Source: Bimuria novae-zelandiae CBS 107.79 (lineage: Eukaryota; Ascomycota; Dothideomycetes; Pleosporales; Didymosphaeriaceae). Taken from it: a DNA stretch of 64,000 bases. The stretch lies in NCBI GenBank assembly GCA_010015655.1, contig ML976664.1, positions 736,675 through 800,674 on the forward strand. The letters are read 5' to 3'. Made by a program: the position numbers and the translations under genes. The notes under the pieces were generated by a model. That model made no database searches. It saw only the letters and a list, made by a program, of their open reading frames with translations, and was not told where the DNA came from. This document shows positions 25,677 through 37,495 of this stretch, one piece after another (position 1 is the first letter of the stretch; every line of letters begins with the position of its first letter).

Positions 25677-28600
25677 ATGAACTCGAGGGGCAGACCATAT
25701 GGACAATGGCCTGCGCGCAACCGAGGCGGTCCTTTCATGCCTGTCGCGGGCACCTTTTCCGACAATCCAGCGCCGCGACCAATAGGATACCCCACGCCAG
25801 GCCCCATACAACAACCCATACCACAACCTATACCACAACCCATAGCGCCTAACCCTGGGCATCCGTTCTTTCCTCCACAGCACGCTTATAACGGCCCTCC
25901 GACAATTCCCATCTCTAATGTGGAATTCGAGCAGGCGCATGCCAACTATTCGGCCGCGCCATATGAGGAATCGCTGAACGCTCCTTTGTTTAGGAACAAC
26001 GGACCGGTGGAAGAAGAAGGCTTCATTCCAGCCCCAGGACATGAGAATGACCATGTTGGCGCACCCGATACATTTGACGGCGGACGATATGATGACTATG
26101 AAACCTCTACTGAGGAAGACTTTAGCGACAGCGAAGATGAACGGATCACCGCCGAAGCCGCCCTTACTCATGATCGCGAAGAAGACAAGGATTTCTCCTT
26201 GTCCGATGATGATCTTGAGGATAATCCCGAAGATTTTCTTATTGACGATGCGGATCCTTCCGAGGAAGACGTCCCGAAGCGCGGGAAACCCAAGACCAAG
26301 GGCGTAAAAGGAGGTCGACGTGGTAGGCCTTCAAAGGACGGACGCGGCGGCTCGCAAACTGTATCACGAAGAGGACGAAAGCCTGGAACCCAGGGTAGAC
26401 CCAAGGGAAAGGTTGGACCACGCTCAGTAGCAGACCCTGGACCAGAATACAGGGAACTGCTACGACTTGCGAATGAAGCCTACAGCGTTAAAGACTACCA
26501 AGTGGCGATGAGTCATGCCAAACAAGCTATAATGTTGAATCCCGAGATCTATGCCGCCTATACCCTGTTGTCTCAGATCTACTCGGACACGGGCAACGAA
26601 GCCGACGCGATAGGATGTCTGATGGGCGGTGCGCCAACACTGAGGGAGAAGTCAGTCTGGTATCTGCTTCTCAAGCGTATCGAAGAGCTTGATCCGAACG
26701 AATATCCCGCAGTCACACAATCAGTCAAAGACAAACTTGCGGTAGCCTGCTTGACGTCTATCATCGGCCTTGATTCCAATGATTGGGAAGCTCGCAGCAT
26801 GAAATTAGAATATGAGGTGCGGCGTAAGCGCTACTCCTCATGTATCAAACTCTGTCGAAAGATGTTGCAGATGCAACCACACAACACGCATGTCCTCGTT
26901 ACGATGGCGCAGATGGGAACTGAAAATGCCAGGCAAACGGCCCTGCATCTCACCGAGATCATTAAGTTCTTTGAGTTCACGATCGCGTATTACGTTCGAA
27001 CAGATAGGAAAAATCCGGCGGATAGCGCCTTGAACTTCAATTTCCTATATGCATACCTCGATCTCCTGGAAAAGGCGGGCAGATACAACTACGCACTAGC
27101 TCGCTTGAAGGCGCTGTCAAGATGGATCCAGAAGAGAGCTGCTGAAACATACTGGGACAGCCTAGAGGACGATCGTGAGTTCGACTTCGAGGACGTGCCA
27201 CGACGCATAGCCGTAGCGGAATTCGCACAGCAGACAAAGAAGCGTCGGGGCAACTATGGAAAAGGACTTCCTTTGGAGATCATTATCAAGATGGGCATCT
27301 TTCGGTTGCGCATGGAGCCGCCGAATTTCGATGAAGCTATGCGCCATCTCAATTTGCTTTTTCCGGAGGACGACTCAAGTGAAGAATCATTACTTTGGGA
27401 GGACAGCAAGCTCTTCGGTATTGTCGCAAGAACGCTTTTCGAAACTGGTCATTTCAAGGAGGCTCTACGGTTCTACGACCCTCTACGTAAGCATGACCTG
27501 CTACAGCCAACTTTGGAGACCTACACAGATTTGTATATCTGCTACAAAAACGCGGGAGAATCCGAAAAAGCTGAAACAGTGTTGGAAACTTTGAAAAACT
27601 GGCCACTTCCTCCTAACGACTTCAGGGACTGGGCGACGCTCGCAAAATTCTTTGAAGACCAGGGAATGGATATTGAAGCAATGCAACGTGCAGAAGTTGT
27701 TTTTAGGAACCGAGCTTCCATGCTGCTCAGAAACAACGGCTTCCGGAAGTACGACGAGCTTCGAAAATTCTTCTTCAAGGAGCGAAAGAAAGCCGTGGGT
27801 AGACAGTCCACCAAGGAAAAGCGCTCCAGAAAGAACACCAGGAAGCTCAAAGCAGCTACACGTAACGAATTCGAGTTTGACCAGGAAGATACCATCGACG
27901 CCGTCAACAACATCGGGACCACTGACGCAACCAACACGGTCGACATAACGGCCGAGCGCCCCACTCTTCCACCATTGGCAAAAAGGCCGAAGAAAGGCCT
28001 ATTCCGGACGAAGAAACCACTTGTGGAGAAGAAACCGCAAACTTTTATGCCTGTTGAGGAGACTAAGACACTGGAGGGTACGAATGTTCCTCTTGAAGCC
28101 ATTGATCACAATGTCTTCCGCCAGAAGCTCAGAGTCCTGGCAGAGAATCACAAAGAGGATGTCACGGCTGCCAGACTCAAACATCGTGAAATCACTGCTA
28201 GTTTCACTCGCTTGGGGGAATTGTCCGATGCTGCGGACAATGGCGATCATTCTGCCTCGGCCGAATACTTGTCAATTGCCAGAGAGCTCATCGAGGAGTT
28301 TGCAACCTTTGACCTGTTCTACTCTGATCGACGGCAAGCATTCCAAGGCTACTTCAGGCGCTTAGGTACAGGTGATCTCTGGAAAGAATCAGCTTTAATG
28401 ATCTTGGCTGTACAAGCGAATCGAAAGGAAGGTGGCCAAGACGACATAGAGCTTAAAGAACGACCCGATACCGTACCGGAAGAGTTCCACGGCGTGCACT
28501 TTGACAAGTGGGCCGAGGTGTTTTGTCGCTACGCTTTACTTCTTGCTCGCGAAGGAGCAGAAGAGCGATGCTTCAACGTTCTTGACGTCGCACTGCAGTC

Positions 28601-29465
28601 GAACGTGTTCTACAAATCCCAGAGGTACACTTGCGACATTGAGCTGTGTCGCTTGTCCTGCGCATTAGCCGTGGATGATTCTCAGCAAGCTTCCGCTGCT
28701 GTTCGCTATCTTCTCAAGATCTATCCCTTTGGCACCGAAATATTCCGCCTGTACAGCGCCGCGAACCGTCTTTGCTCCATCAGTGATGGCTACTCCACGG
28801 GTGCTACCTACAAAGTCATCATGAGATGGATCAAAACAACTGACTACGCTCTGCTCACCCCAGAGAATCGCACGTGGTACAATTTTAAAGGCGCCGACCG
28901 TACGCAGTGGATGTCTCAAACTTTGAACTCTGGCATGATTGATCAGGTTAAAGGACATGATCCTGCTCTCTTTGCACTATTCGGGCACGTTCTGATGTGC
29001 ACTGGCTCCTACACGGCAGCTCTGAATTACTTCTTCCGGGCCTTTGCCATCACTCCCGAGGACCCGGTGCTGAACCTGTCTATCGGTGTTGCGTACTTTC
29101 AACACGCACTGAAGCGCCTTTCAGAGAACCGACAGTTTCAAATTCAGCAGGGCATCGCTTTCGTCACGCGATATCACGAGTTCAGAACCAAAGACAAGGT
29201 CGCCATTCACGAACAGGAGGCCGAATACAACGTGGGTAGAGTGTATCACGGGCTCGGTCTTGTATCTCAGGCTATACCGCACTATCAACGCTGCGTCGCG
29301 CTGAGCGGCAAGGTGAAGCAGGAAGCAAGCACACAGGGATCTGACAACGAGAACGTGGAGGACTTTGCGGCGGAAGCTGCTTACGCACTCCAGAGTATCT
29401 ACATACTGAGTGGAGATTACGAAGGGGCCTTTGAAGTGACAATGTCAAGTCTCGTCATCGAGTGA
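25677..29465 (+). CDS. TFC4: TFIIIC subunit TFC4 / tau131 (TPR protein)
   Basis: Subunit of RNA polymerase III initiation factor TFIIIC; it bridges the A-box complex to TFIIIB and helps place TBP/Brf1 on tRNA and 5S genes. A single exon encodes 1262 aa from the first in-frame ATG (MNSRGRPYGQWPARNRGG). The N-terminal 250 residues are low complexity: a Pro/Gln repeat (QPIPQPIPQPI), a strongly acidic block and a basic AT-hook-like RGRP/KRGRK region. Tetratricopeptide repeats start with YRELLRLANEAYSVKDYQVA, continue to about 680, then resume after a basic, Thr-rich linker (about 705-800) to the C-terminus. The two TPR arrays separated by a linker match the known tau131 layout. No intron is needed. 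Confidence 0.93.
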   Translation: MNSRGRPYGQWPARNRGGPFMPVAGTFSDNPAPRPIGYPTPGPIQQPIPQPIPQPIAPNPGHPFFPPQHAYNGPPTIPISNVEFEQAHANYSAAPYEESLNAPLFRNNGPVEEEGFIPAPGHENDHVGAPDTFDGGRYDDYETSTEEDFSDSEDERITAEAALTHDREEDKDFSLSDDDLEDNPEDFLIDDADPSEEDVPKRGKPKTKGVKGGRRGRPSKDGRGGSQTVSRRGRKPGTQGRPKGKVGPRSVADPGPEYRELLRLANEAYSVKDYQVAMSHAKQAIMLNPEIYAAYTLLSQIYSDTGNEADAIGCLMGGAPTLREKSVWYLLLKRIEELDPNEYPAVTQSVKDKLAVACLTSIIGLDSNDWEARSMKLEYEVRRKRYSSCIKLCRKMLQMQPHNTHVLVTMAQMGTENARQTALHLTEIIKFFEFTIAYYVRTDRKNPADSALNFNFLYAYLDLLEKAGRYNYALARLKALSRWIQKRAAETYWDSLEDDREFDFEDVPRRIAVAEFAQQTKKRRGNYGKGLPLEIIIKMGIFRLRMEPPNFDEAMRHLNLLFPEDDSSEESLLWEDSKLFGIVARTLFETGHFKEALRFYDPLRKHDLLQPTLETYTDLYICYKNAGESEKAETVLETLKNWPLPPNDFRDWATLAKFFEDQGMDIEAMQRAEVVFRNRASMLLRNNGFRKYDELRKFFFKERKKAVGRQSTKEKRSRKNTRKLKAATRNEFEFDQEDTIDAVNNIGTTDATNTVDITAERPTLPPLAKRPKKGLFRTKKPLVEKKPQTFMPVEETKTLEGTNVPLEAIDHNVFRQKLRVLAENHKEDVTAARLKHREITASFTRLGELSDAADNGDHSASAEYLSIARELIEEFATFDLFYSDRRQAFQGYFRRLGTGDLWKESALMILAVQANRKEGGQDDIELKERPDTVPEEFHGVHFDKWAEVFCRYALLLAREGAEERCFNVLDVALQSNVFYKSQRYTCDIELCRLSCALAVDDSQQASAAVRYLLKIYPFGTEIFRLYSAANRLCSISDGYSTGATYKVIMRWIKTTDYALLTPENRTWYNFKGADRTQWMSQTLNSGMIDQVKGHDPALFALFGHVLMCTGSYTAALNYFFRAFAITPEDPVLNLSIGVAYFQHALKRLSENRQFQIQQGIAFVTRYHEFRTKDKVAIHEQEAEYNVGRVYHGLGLVSQAIPHYQRCVALSGKVKQEASTQGSDNENVEDFAAEAAYALQSIYILSGDYEGAFEVTMSSLVIE

Positions 29466-31319
29466 ACGGCACACAAGGATCTTGCAGCTTGTGAACTATG
29501 TGCGCTTAAATCAGGAAGAGGTACATGGCTAACTAGAAAGACGGTGAGGTTATCCCTACCACAGGCCTCCTCCGCCACGTTGGTGTTTGCTTCTTGGAAG
29601 CGGCTCTAATCACGCGGGATTATATACCGAACAAAGCAATCAAATCAAATCACTCGTCAACACCCTGCAATTCTCATTTCGTTCTTCATGTAGCACTTGC
29701 CTCGCACACAACACCGCACCGCGAACTTAAAATACACCCTTCCATTAGGCTGCCCTTTTATCTCGCATGCCCCATCCCAGTGCCACAAACCGCACTAAGA
29801 TCCTAAAATATCCGCCCTGTTCACCGCAACACAGTGACAGTCCGATATAGAGCTGTCGTGCAACGTTAAACCCCCACCTCGTTACTGTTTTTCCGCACGG
29901 GTACCTACTTGTACGCGTGGCACCGATCATTCTCACCGGTGAAGCAGACCAAAGTTGAGCGTAGCACAGCTTGAGTCTGTATGACACTGCAGCGGTCGAG
30001 GCATCGATCCGCGGTCGTGGTAGCGCCAACTCGTCACCCGGGCCGGGGCATTTGTGATGCGGCTCTGCGGCCGGCAGTGCGACCCGAGCGCTCATTGCAC
30101 ACGTACGTGTATACGATCGCGAGAGCTAGCGAGGAATTTCTTGAATGGCAGTCAAGCAGGTCGTATAATACATCCGGGGAGTGGACCTAGCTTAGGAAAT
30201 GGGTATGGTGGTGAGGTGAGGTTGGCTCATGTTCGCTCGGAGCTGAGTTCTGACTTGGATATAATATTCTGGAGAAACTTGGGAGCCTCAGCTGCTACGG
30301 AGTGCATTGTAAGACGTGAGGGCTGCTGTATATGGTTCGCTGGCTGCGGAAGTCGTGCGGTGCTCGTGAGACCTTCACTCGGTGTGATACTATATCTAAA
30401 CATGTCAGACGATATGGACAATATGTATTGGGTAGGCTATATAGCGTCTCAGAGGAAGCTGAGAGCTTCTATGTTTGCACGTTCTATTACCACGTTCGAT
30501 CCCTATATTGCTTTTGCTGGGGTAACACACTAACTTCAAAAATTTCAGAGTCGCGCCCTGCTGTATGGCTCTTCATAGGGAGACACATTTGCTGTTGAAC
30601 CTATTCATATTAGTTGCTGAGCCCTCATAGCCATACTCCGGCTTGCGTGAGAAATAGCACAGCATGATTTGTAAAGCGTGGCTATGTACCTACTAGGTCT
30701 AGTGAAGAAGGAAGCCATCATGGTCAAAGATTAGAAAGTCCTCGTAAGAGGCCACCAGGATTGAAGGCTCGAAAAGTGTGAGACTGTCTGAAATGGGTGA
30801 TAACCTATCGCTAAGTTCGGTGCTCATATACTATAATCAAAAGGACTACTTTCACATACGACTATATCATGCAGAAAACTAGTTTTCCTTCCCACTCTGC
30901 CGTCTGTCAAGGGACTGTAAACGGGAATCTTAACCCAGATTACTGTTCAGTCCTTCTGTAAACAGAACTCTTGCTACAAATTACCGTTAATTAGGTTAAC
31001 TTCTAAAAGTAACAGCGGCGTCTAGGTGGCAGAATGATTGGTGATGGTGGGTTTAGCCCCTATATTGGTGGCGCTTATAAGTAGCTTTCGAAGCTCTCTA
31101 ACTTCCCTTTTTAGCAATTTTAAGACGTCCTTAAAGTTATTATTAAGCTTTATAAGCCTATTAATAGAGGCGTTACTTAGTAGCCTAATTAGCTTTCTTT
31201 TTAGCGCGTGTATTTCTAGCTACTACCCGCGTAATACGCCTCTCTTATAGTAAGTAAGCTTTAAGCTACTAGCTAGCTCTTCGAGCTTCTACTTACTTAC
31301 TTTTTTAAAGCTATAGTTA
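29466..31319. other. gene-free transition from gene-rich to AT-rich DNA
   Basis: Composition stays mixed to about 30,900 and becomes strongly AT- and TpA-rich from about 31,030. No gene recognised; small frames on both strands at 29,600-30,600 have no motif. From about 31,080 the text reads like an RIP-mutated repeat (dense ttta, ctta, tagc words). Confidence 0.6.
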
Positions 31320-31820
31320 TTATTTTACAAGGAGGTTTACTTACCTAAGCCTAATCCAGGTTAGGGAAGGATAGGTCTAGAGTAATATACCTTATAGATA
31401 TATTTAGTAGTTAAGAGCTTAAAATAATAACACTATGGTGTGTAAATAATCTAATTCTATAATAAACTATAAAATAACTAATTAGGAGATTTACTATTCT
31501 ATTATGAAAAATATACTTATAGTATGTTAAGTTAACTACAAGGGATAGGAAAGGTATAAAGAAATTATTAAACTATATATTATTTATTTTAGTTCTTACT
31601 ATTATTAAAATTCTTATCGTAGTCCTGCTAAAACCCTAAGGTCTTTAGGACCCTTAAGGTCCTATAGGATCTTATATTATACGGGATCTTATTACGTAAC
31701 TATTAACCTAAGCTACTTTGCGCTTCCTTATATTCCTTCGCCTTAGTAATTTTACTAATAATAACTTTCTTAGCGTAATTATCTAGTTCTATTATTCTTA
31801 TAGAGTTTATAATTATAACA
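31320..31820 (-). repeat. degenerate solo LTR, Gypsy 4 family, minus orientation
   Basis: Read on the minus strand this segment aligns by eye along its length with the LTR at 55461-55957 (shared runs include the blocks around ataaatagtatatagttt and ttaacttaacacactata). It ends at 31820 with ..ataaca, matching the TGTTAC start of that LTR. Differences are mainly transitions. The left edge is approximate and no target duplication is visible. No internal sequence adjoins it, so I call it a solo LTR. Confidence 0.75.
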
Positions 31821-31876
31821 CTTTCTTCCTTTTTAAGATTATTATCTTAATATCTTACTTTTTATATTACTATACT

Positions 31877-32118
31877 TGTTGAGAATATATGGGTTCAGTC
31901 CAGATTGGTGGAAGGTAGGCTTGTGGTACTTGCTGTACAGAAGAGTGCCAAGCCTGGTAGTCCCTGCTCGATTGTATAGATTGTACCTTACGATAGCTTG
32001 TTTAATCTAGTACGCTACACACGATAGTTAATACAATACGTTATAGTCACCCCGCCTTGTCCCTTACTTACTTAGTTATTTATAGTAGTTATACTACTAG
32101 AGGGACCTTATTCTAATA
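31877..32118 (+). repeat. Copia 5' LTR
   Basis: It starts tgttgagaatatatg and ends ctaata, where the 3' copy reads ccaata; the ancestral end was probably CCAACA. It is 242 bp long, identical in length to the 3' LTR at 37126-37367. Confidence 0.93.
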
Positions 32119-32160
32119 AGTTATAAGCCTAGTTACTAACTAACGTTATTATTTCTCTAG

Positions 32161-32341
32161 AGTCGCGTAGGACTTAGCTATAATTCGCGAAAAAAATTAG
32201 TCACTACTAAAGTTACGCAGGACTTAGATTTAAGAAGGAATTAAACCTTAAGAGTTACGCAGGACTTAGCTATAATTCGCGAAAGGAATTAGTTATCGAC
32301 TAGAGTCGCGCAGGACTCAGATTCAAGCAGGAATTAACTTC
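32161..32341 (+). repeat. tandem repeat in the Copia leader
   Basis: Two tandem copies of about 92 bp are present (32161-32252 and 32253-32341). Each is made of two half-units that begin agt(c/t)(a/g)cgcaggact, so the core word appears four times. The segment lies between the 5' LTR and gag, where packaging or translation signals may lie. Confidence 0.85.
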
Positions 32342-32498
32342 ACCTATACACACCTTCTCTACGCTCGAGAATTGACAACGACTGCACCGCCTGCAGCATA
32401 ACGCATCGCCTGCATCATCTGCACCACCTGCATCGCCCGCATCGCCCGCATCGCCTGCAATCGACACATGTGAGCCTCCTCACGTCCGAACACATATA

Positions 32499-35400
32499 AT
32501 GGCCGAAGAGAAGGGACAGTGGGAGATTCCTAAACTCACAGCGGAGAATCATGATAGTTAGTTCCGCCAGAACAAAGTCAAGCTGAGAGGGAAAAGAGTC
32601 TTTTACGTGTACAAAAGAAGCCTGGAGGAGCACTGCCAAATTACTACTACTAAAGACCTGTCAGATGCTATAAAAGGACTAGACATCACAGACAACAAGA
32701 CTATTAAGGCCCGTATTAATGTTGACAAGAGAGACAAGTACCTGGAGGACGAGGTAATCGTAATTAACCTTTTATTTAAATCTCTTAGTAATAATAACTA
32801 GGCCTTAGTTAATAAGTATAACACTACCTTCTAGTTCTGGGCTTACCTGCGAAAGAAGTACACCCAAGCTAACGCTATTACTGCCAACATGTACATAACC
32901 AGGATCTAGACATTTATATTCGATTCTAAGAGCATAATTATTAGATTATGGGAAAAGCTAAAAGATTATTGGCGTAAGCTTGTCTTAGCAGACGCTGACA
33001 CTAATAGAGCCTATAAAGATGCTATATTACTACTTATTCTTATTAGATTACTCCCTCTAAGTTTTAAGACTATAATTAACACCCTAAATGCTTAGCTTAA
33101 CCTCACTGTTAAACAAAAGCTCAAGTTTCTGGAAGAGAAGGAGGTCCGAGACTAGCAAGATACTAATGAACAAGCTCTTCTAGCATTCTAAAAAGCCTAC
33201 AAGTACGTTCTGCCCCACAAGCGAGGCAACAGGGAGCTGTCATCCGACTCCGAACCTAGCGCTACGTCTGGCATCTAGTGCTACCTTTGCGACGAATCTC
33301 ACTACATGCGAGACTGTTCAAAGCTTGTGAAGGCTCGAAAGCTCCTAAGGGAATATAAAGCTAAAAAGAAGCAAAGGAAGAAGAAGCTATTCCCTCTAAA
33401 GCTGCCTAAGCCGCCTGTTAAGTCCAGGAAATCTAACAAAAAGACTAGTAAAGTATATGGAGCCGAAGAAGAAGCTAGGTCAGAATTAGAGCTAGAGATA
33501 TTAACTAATACCTTAGACTTAGAGGATAAGGAAATTGAGACATGCCGTCTCTTAAAAGACATTATTAGTAAGGCCTCTCTATCCACCTGGGCCGGCGACA
33601 CTGGCGCTTCCTCACACATGTCTAACCAACCCTTATTATTTAGACGGATGATCAAGATCAAGCGAAGACTTGTTTAGGTTAGAGGGGGAGAGTTATATGC
33701 AGACTAGAAGGGAGAAGCTTAAGTAGTATATAAAGATAGGTCCTTAACATAGCTTTTAGATATACTACTTATACCTAATCTTAGAGTTAATCTATTATTA
33801 GGGAGACAAATTTGCGTAGCAGGCCTAAAGAGTTAATTTAACTTAAATATACTGCGTTTCAAACTGGGAAAGAAGACAATTATTAAAGTAACTATAGACA
33901 ACGGCCTCTATATAGTGTCACACATCGCTAATAGATACTAAGAGATAGCATTCCTAAGCACAGAATAGCATACACCAGCAGAATTTAACGAAACAGAATT
34001 CAAGACTGGTAAAAAAGAGAGATACTTGCTATATCACAGACGCTTCACATACCTGGGGCCTGCAAAGATCGCGAAGCTCCACGAAGTCACAACCCTCTAA
34101 AAGAAGATTTAAGTGCTAGAAAAGATGGAACTCTACGAAGTCTGCGCCTTAACAAAGATAAAGAATAGCATCCCTAAGCAGCTAAGAGAGCACAAGGCTA
34201 TAAAGCTAGCTTTAATATAGTTTAATATTGCAGGACCCTTTCTAACATCTCTAAGAGGAAACCGATGGTTCCTCCTTATTATTAATAGCTACACGCGGAA
34301 GAACTGGGTCATCCTGTTAAAGTATAAGGGAGACGCACAAAAGGAACTTAAAGTCTAAAAGACCTTTATTAAATATTAAACTAACGAAAAGGTTAAAGCT
34401 GCTAGAACTAATAACGCACTAGAACTCTTATAACAAGTTAAGGAATAAAAAGTTATATAAGGAGTAGAACTACAGCCTACTACAATTGCGTTATCACATT
34501 AAAATAGACTAGCTAAGCGAAATATCCAAACTGCAGAAGCCGATATAAGAGCAATACTTAAGGACGCTAGTCTACTAATTAAGTTCTAGGACAAAGCTAT
34601 AGAGGTAGACACATATATGCAAAACCGCACTAATACAGGACCTATAATTAATAGAAAGCAAGTTAGCCCTAAAGAGGCTTTTACGGGAAAGACGCTATCT
34701 ATCAACTACATCCGTGTATAGGGGAGCAAGTGCTACTCCTATATTTACCCTAAGACAATTCTAGCAGATTAATAACACGACAAGCTTATAGACCGCGACA
34801 GAGTTAGAGTATTTATAGGCTATTTTAAGATAACAAACAAGTAGTTTAAGTTCTATTCGCCAGAGCTAGGGTACATATTAAGAACAAGCCAATTATTAGT
34901 GGACGAAAACACCCCTAGAGGAAAAGTTAAACTACGACTGCGAAATATCCCAGCTGGACCACAAGGGACACAGAACACAATGCCAGACCAAAAACCAAGA
35001 GGAAGACCCAGGAAGGTTCCAAGGACTAATACTAGGACTAATACTAAGGAAAACCAACGCCCTATTCTTGTTTAACTAGCGGAACTGATAGAGACAACTT
35101 CTGTAGAGCCAATAGAACTAACTTCTGTAGAACTAATAGAACCAACTTCTGCAGAAACGATAGAACCAACTTCTACAGAACCAATAGAACCAACTTCTGC
35201 AGAACTAATAGAACCAAATTCTGCAGAACCAAATTCCAGGCTAACAAAGCGTAGAAGAGGAAGACTAAGGAAGCCAACTACTATTCCTCCTATCGCCCTA
35301 CCTCAAGACAAGCGAGTACCTAACTTAGTAAACAAAGAGCCTAGAAAACCTGTCAAAGTCTTGCCAGAAGCTCCACGATACTTCACAAGAAAGTCTAAAC

Positions 35401-37110
35401 GCAAGAGGTCTAGCGAAGACACTATAGAAGATAAAAGATTCTAGAAAATTATTAAAACTATGCTAGCACAAGTTAACTTTACGGACAAACAAGCACAGAT
35501 TTTTAAGAAAGCTTTTCTAGTAACTAAGATTACAGGAATTCGGATTCCCCAGACATATTAACAAGCTATCCACGACCCAAAGCACGGAAATTAATAGAAA
35601 GCAGCAGTGCTAGAGGAGATAATTTCACTAATAGAAAATAGAACCTAGGAAGAAGTCTTTCCGGCAAAAGACGCGAACATAGTTAACTTAAAGTAGGTTT
35701 TTATAATCAAGACTAAGCCAGACAGGACAGTTAAACAATTTAAGGCACGCCTTATAGCAAGGGGTTTCACCCAAGTATAAGGAATTAACTATAACAAGAC
35801 CTTTGCGCCGACTATCCGCATAGATACCTTACGTTTATTCCTAGCCACTATCGCAGCAGAAGACTTAGAATGTTTTCATTATAACATTAAGAATGCGTTT
35901 ACCAAGTCTTACCTTAAGGAACAGATCCTCCTTAAGCCACCTAAAGGAGTTTATATTAAGAAAGGACATGTCCTAAAAGTCCTTCAAAGCCTATACGGAC
36001 TAAAGCAAGCTACTTAAGACTAAAACCTATTAATAAAGAAAGAGCTTCTTGCATGGGGATTTATATAAAGCCTAGCAGACCCTTATATATTTGTTCATAA
36101 GGAGAGAAAGATTCAAATCCTAGTCTACGTTAACAACGTCCTTGCAGCGGCAAAGAAACAATCTCAGACTAAGTGGTTCTGGAAGAAGCTTTCTAGACGA
36201 TTCAACGCCAAGAACCTGGGAGAGGTACATAAAGTCCTTAGAGTGCGAGTTATAAGAGATAGAAAGCACCGTATAATCTTCCTTAACTAAGAGTAATACC
36301 TACGCGCAGTACTTAACAAGTTCGGAATATTAAGCAAGAAGTATAAAGACAGGAAGATTCTATCTACTAATTACACCTTATTTAGGCTAACTACTAATAA
36401 TAACACCTAAATTAACATGACTAAGTACCAGCAGGGAATCGGAAGCCTAATATTCGCTATAGTTCTTACACGTCTAGATATTGCATTCACCCTTAGAAAA
36501 CTAAGCTAATACATAAGCAATCTAGCAAAACACTATAGCCATGCATTAAAGAACCTATTACAGTACCTTAGGTTAACAGTCATAATAAAACTACGCTACG
36601 GACTAGGGGGAGCACACTCACAATTTGTCGTCTACTTAGATACTAACTAGGCAAGCGATACTATGGACCGAAAGAGCGTCTTAGGAAGCACTACAATGTT
36701 CTATAGAGGTCTAATATTATAGTCTAGTAAGAAGTAATAATTAGTTGTAATATTAAGTTGCGAATCCGAGTATATTACACTATTGACATGCTGCAAGCAA
36801 GACTAGTGGATTGCTTAAGTGTTTAGAGACCTTAGATTCCTAAAGTATATTGGAAAAGACACTAACAAGGTCCAGATGCTGGGCGACAATCAGGGCGCTA
36901 TTACACTTATAAAGAACCCTCACCTTCACGAAAGATTAAAGCATATTAATGTCTGTTATCACTTTGTCAGGGACCTAGCAGAATAAGGCAGACTTAATAT
37001 AGCCTACGTGCTAACTGCAGACATAGTTACTAATAGAATAATAAAGCCTTTACAGCGAGTGGCATTTAAGAGATTTAAGAACTAATTAGGAGTTATCTAT
37101 GGACTAGACC
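32499..37110 (+). pseudogene. Copia Gag-Pol polyprotein, broken
   Basis: The start ATG at 32499 (MAEEKGQWEIPKL) leads in the same frame to an intact CCHC zinc knuckle at 33279-33317 (C-X2-C-X4-H-X4-C) and to the protease motif DTGASSH near 33597. Downstream lie a degraded GAG-pre-integrase segment (about 34020-34090), the integrase core (34200-34800), RT with SLYGLKQAT near 35990, YVNN at 36126-36137 in place of YVDD, and RNase H with LGDNQGAITLIKNP near 36880. Dozens of stops interrupt the frame, nearly all TAG or TAA where Gln or Trp is expected. The gene cannot encode a working protein. Confidence 0.9.
35082..35225 (+). repeat. 24-bp repeat coding for 8-residue units in Copia Pol
   Basis: Six in-frame 24-bp units like gaactaatagaaccaact encode eight-residue repeats of the type E-(L/P)-I-E-P-T-S-A, with a partial seventh after 35225. 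They lie between integrase and RT, the variable linker of Copia Pol. Since the unit keeps frame it probably arose while the element was functional. Confidence 0.85.
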
Positions 37111-37125
37111 TGTCCTGAGGGGGAG

Positions 37126-37367
37126 TGTTAAGAATATATAGGTTCAGTCCAGATTAGTGGAAGGTAGGCTTGTAGTACTTGCTGTATAGAAGAGTGCCAA
37201 GCCTGGTAGTCCCTGCTCGATTGTACAGATTGTACCTCACGATAGCTTGTTTAATCTGGTACGCTACACACGACAGTCAATACAATACGTTGCAGTCACC
37301 CCGCCTTGTCCCTCACCTACTCGGTTATTCATAGTAGTCATACTACTAGAGGGACCTTGTTCCAATA
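37126..37367 (+). repeat. Copia 3' LTR
   Basis: It starts tgttaagaatatata right after the purine tract and ends ccaata. It is followed by the target duplication atact. Confidence 0.93.
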
Positions 37368-37495
37368 ATACTACTAGTATATAAGTTTTAATTTTTTATT
37401 AAAGTGCACGTTCCTACTTTTAAAGTGAGTTATAGCCTTTTTTAGATTTCCTTACCTTACTATTTATACTAAAAGTTTTTTATTTTTTTTATCAT

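Larger units (their letters stand above)
31877..37367 (+). mobile_element. complete Ty1/Copia retrotransposon, RIP-degraded
   Basis: The element is bounded by 242-bp LTRs (31877-32118 and 37126-37367) and a perfect 5-bp target duplication atact (31872-31876 and 37368-37372). A purine tract (tgagggggag) precedes the 3' LTR. The internal region encodes, in the order gag, protease, integrase, RT, RNase H, a Copia polyprotein, interrupted by many TAG/TAA codons. The LTRs differ only by transitions. It is a dead element: RT YVDD reads YVNN at 36126-36137. The insertion itself is intact, so it postdates its flanks. Confidence 0.95.

Noticed and set aside
33306..33677. Open frame of 123 codons taken as a small gene
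   Set aside because: It is the zinc knuckle to protease part of the broken Copia polyprotein (DTGASSH visible).
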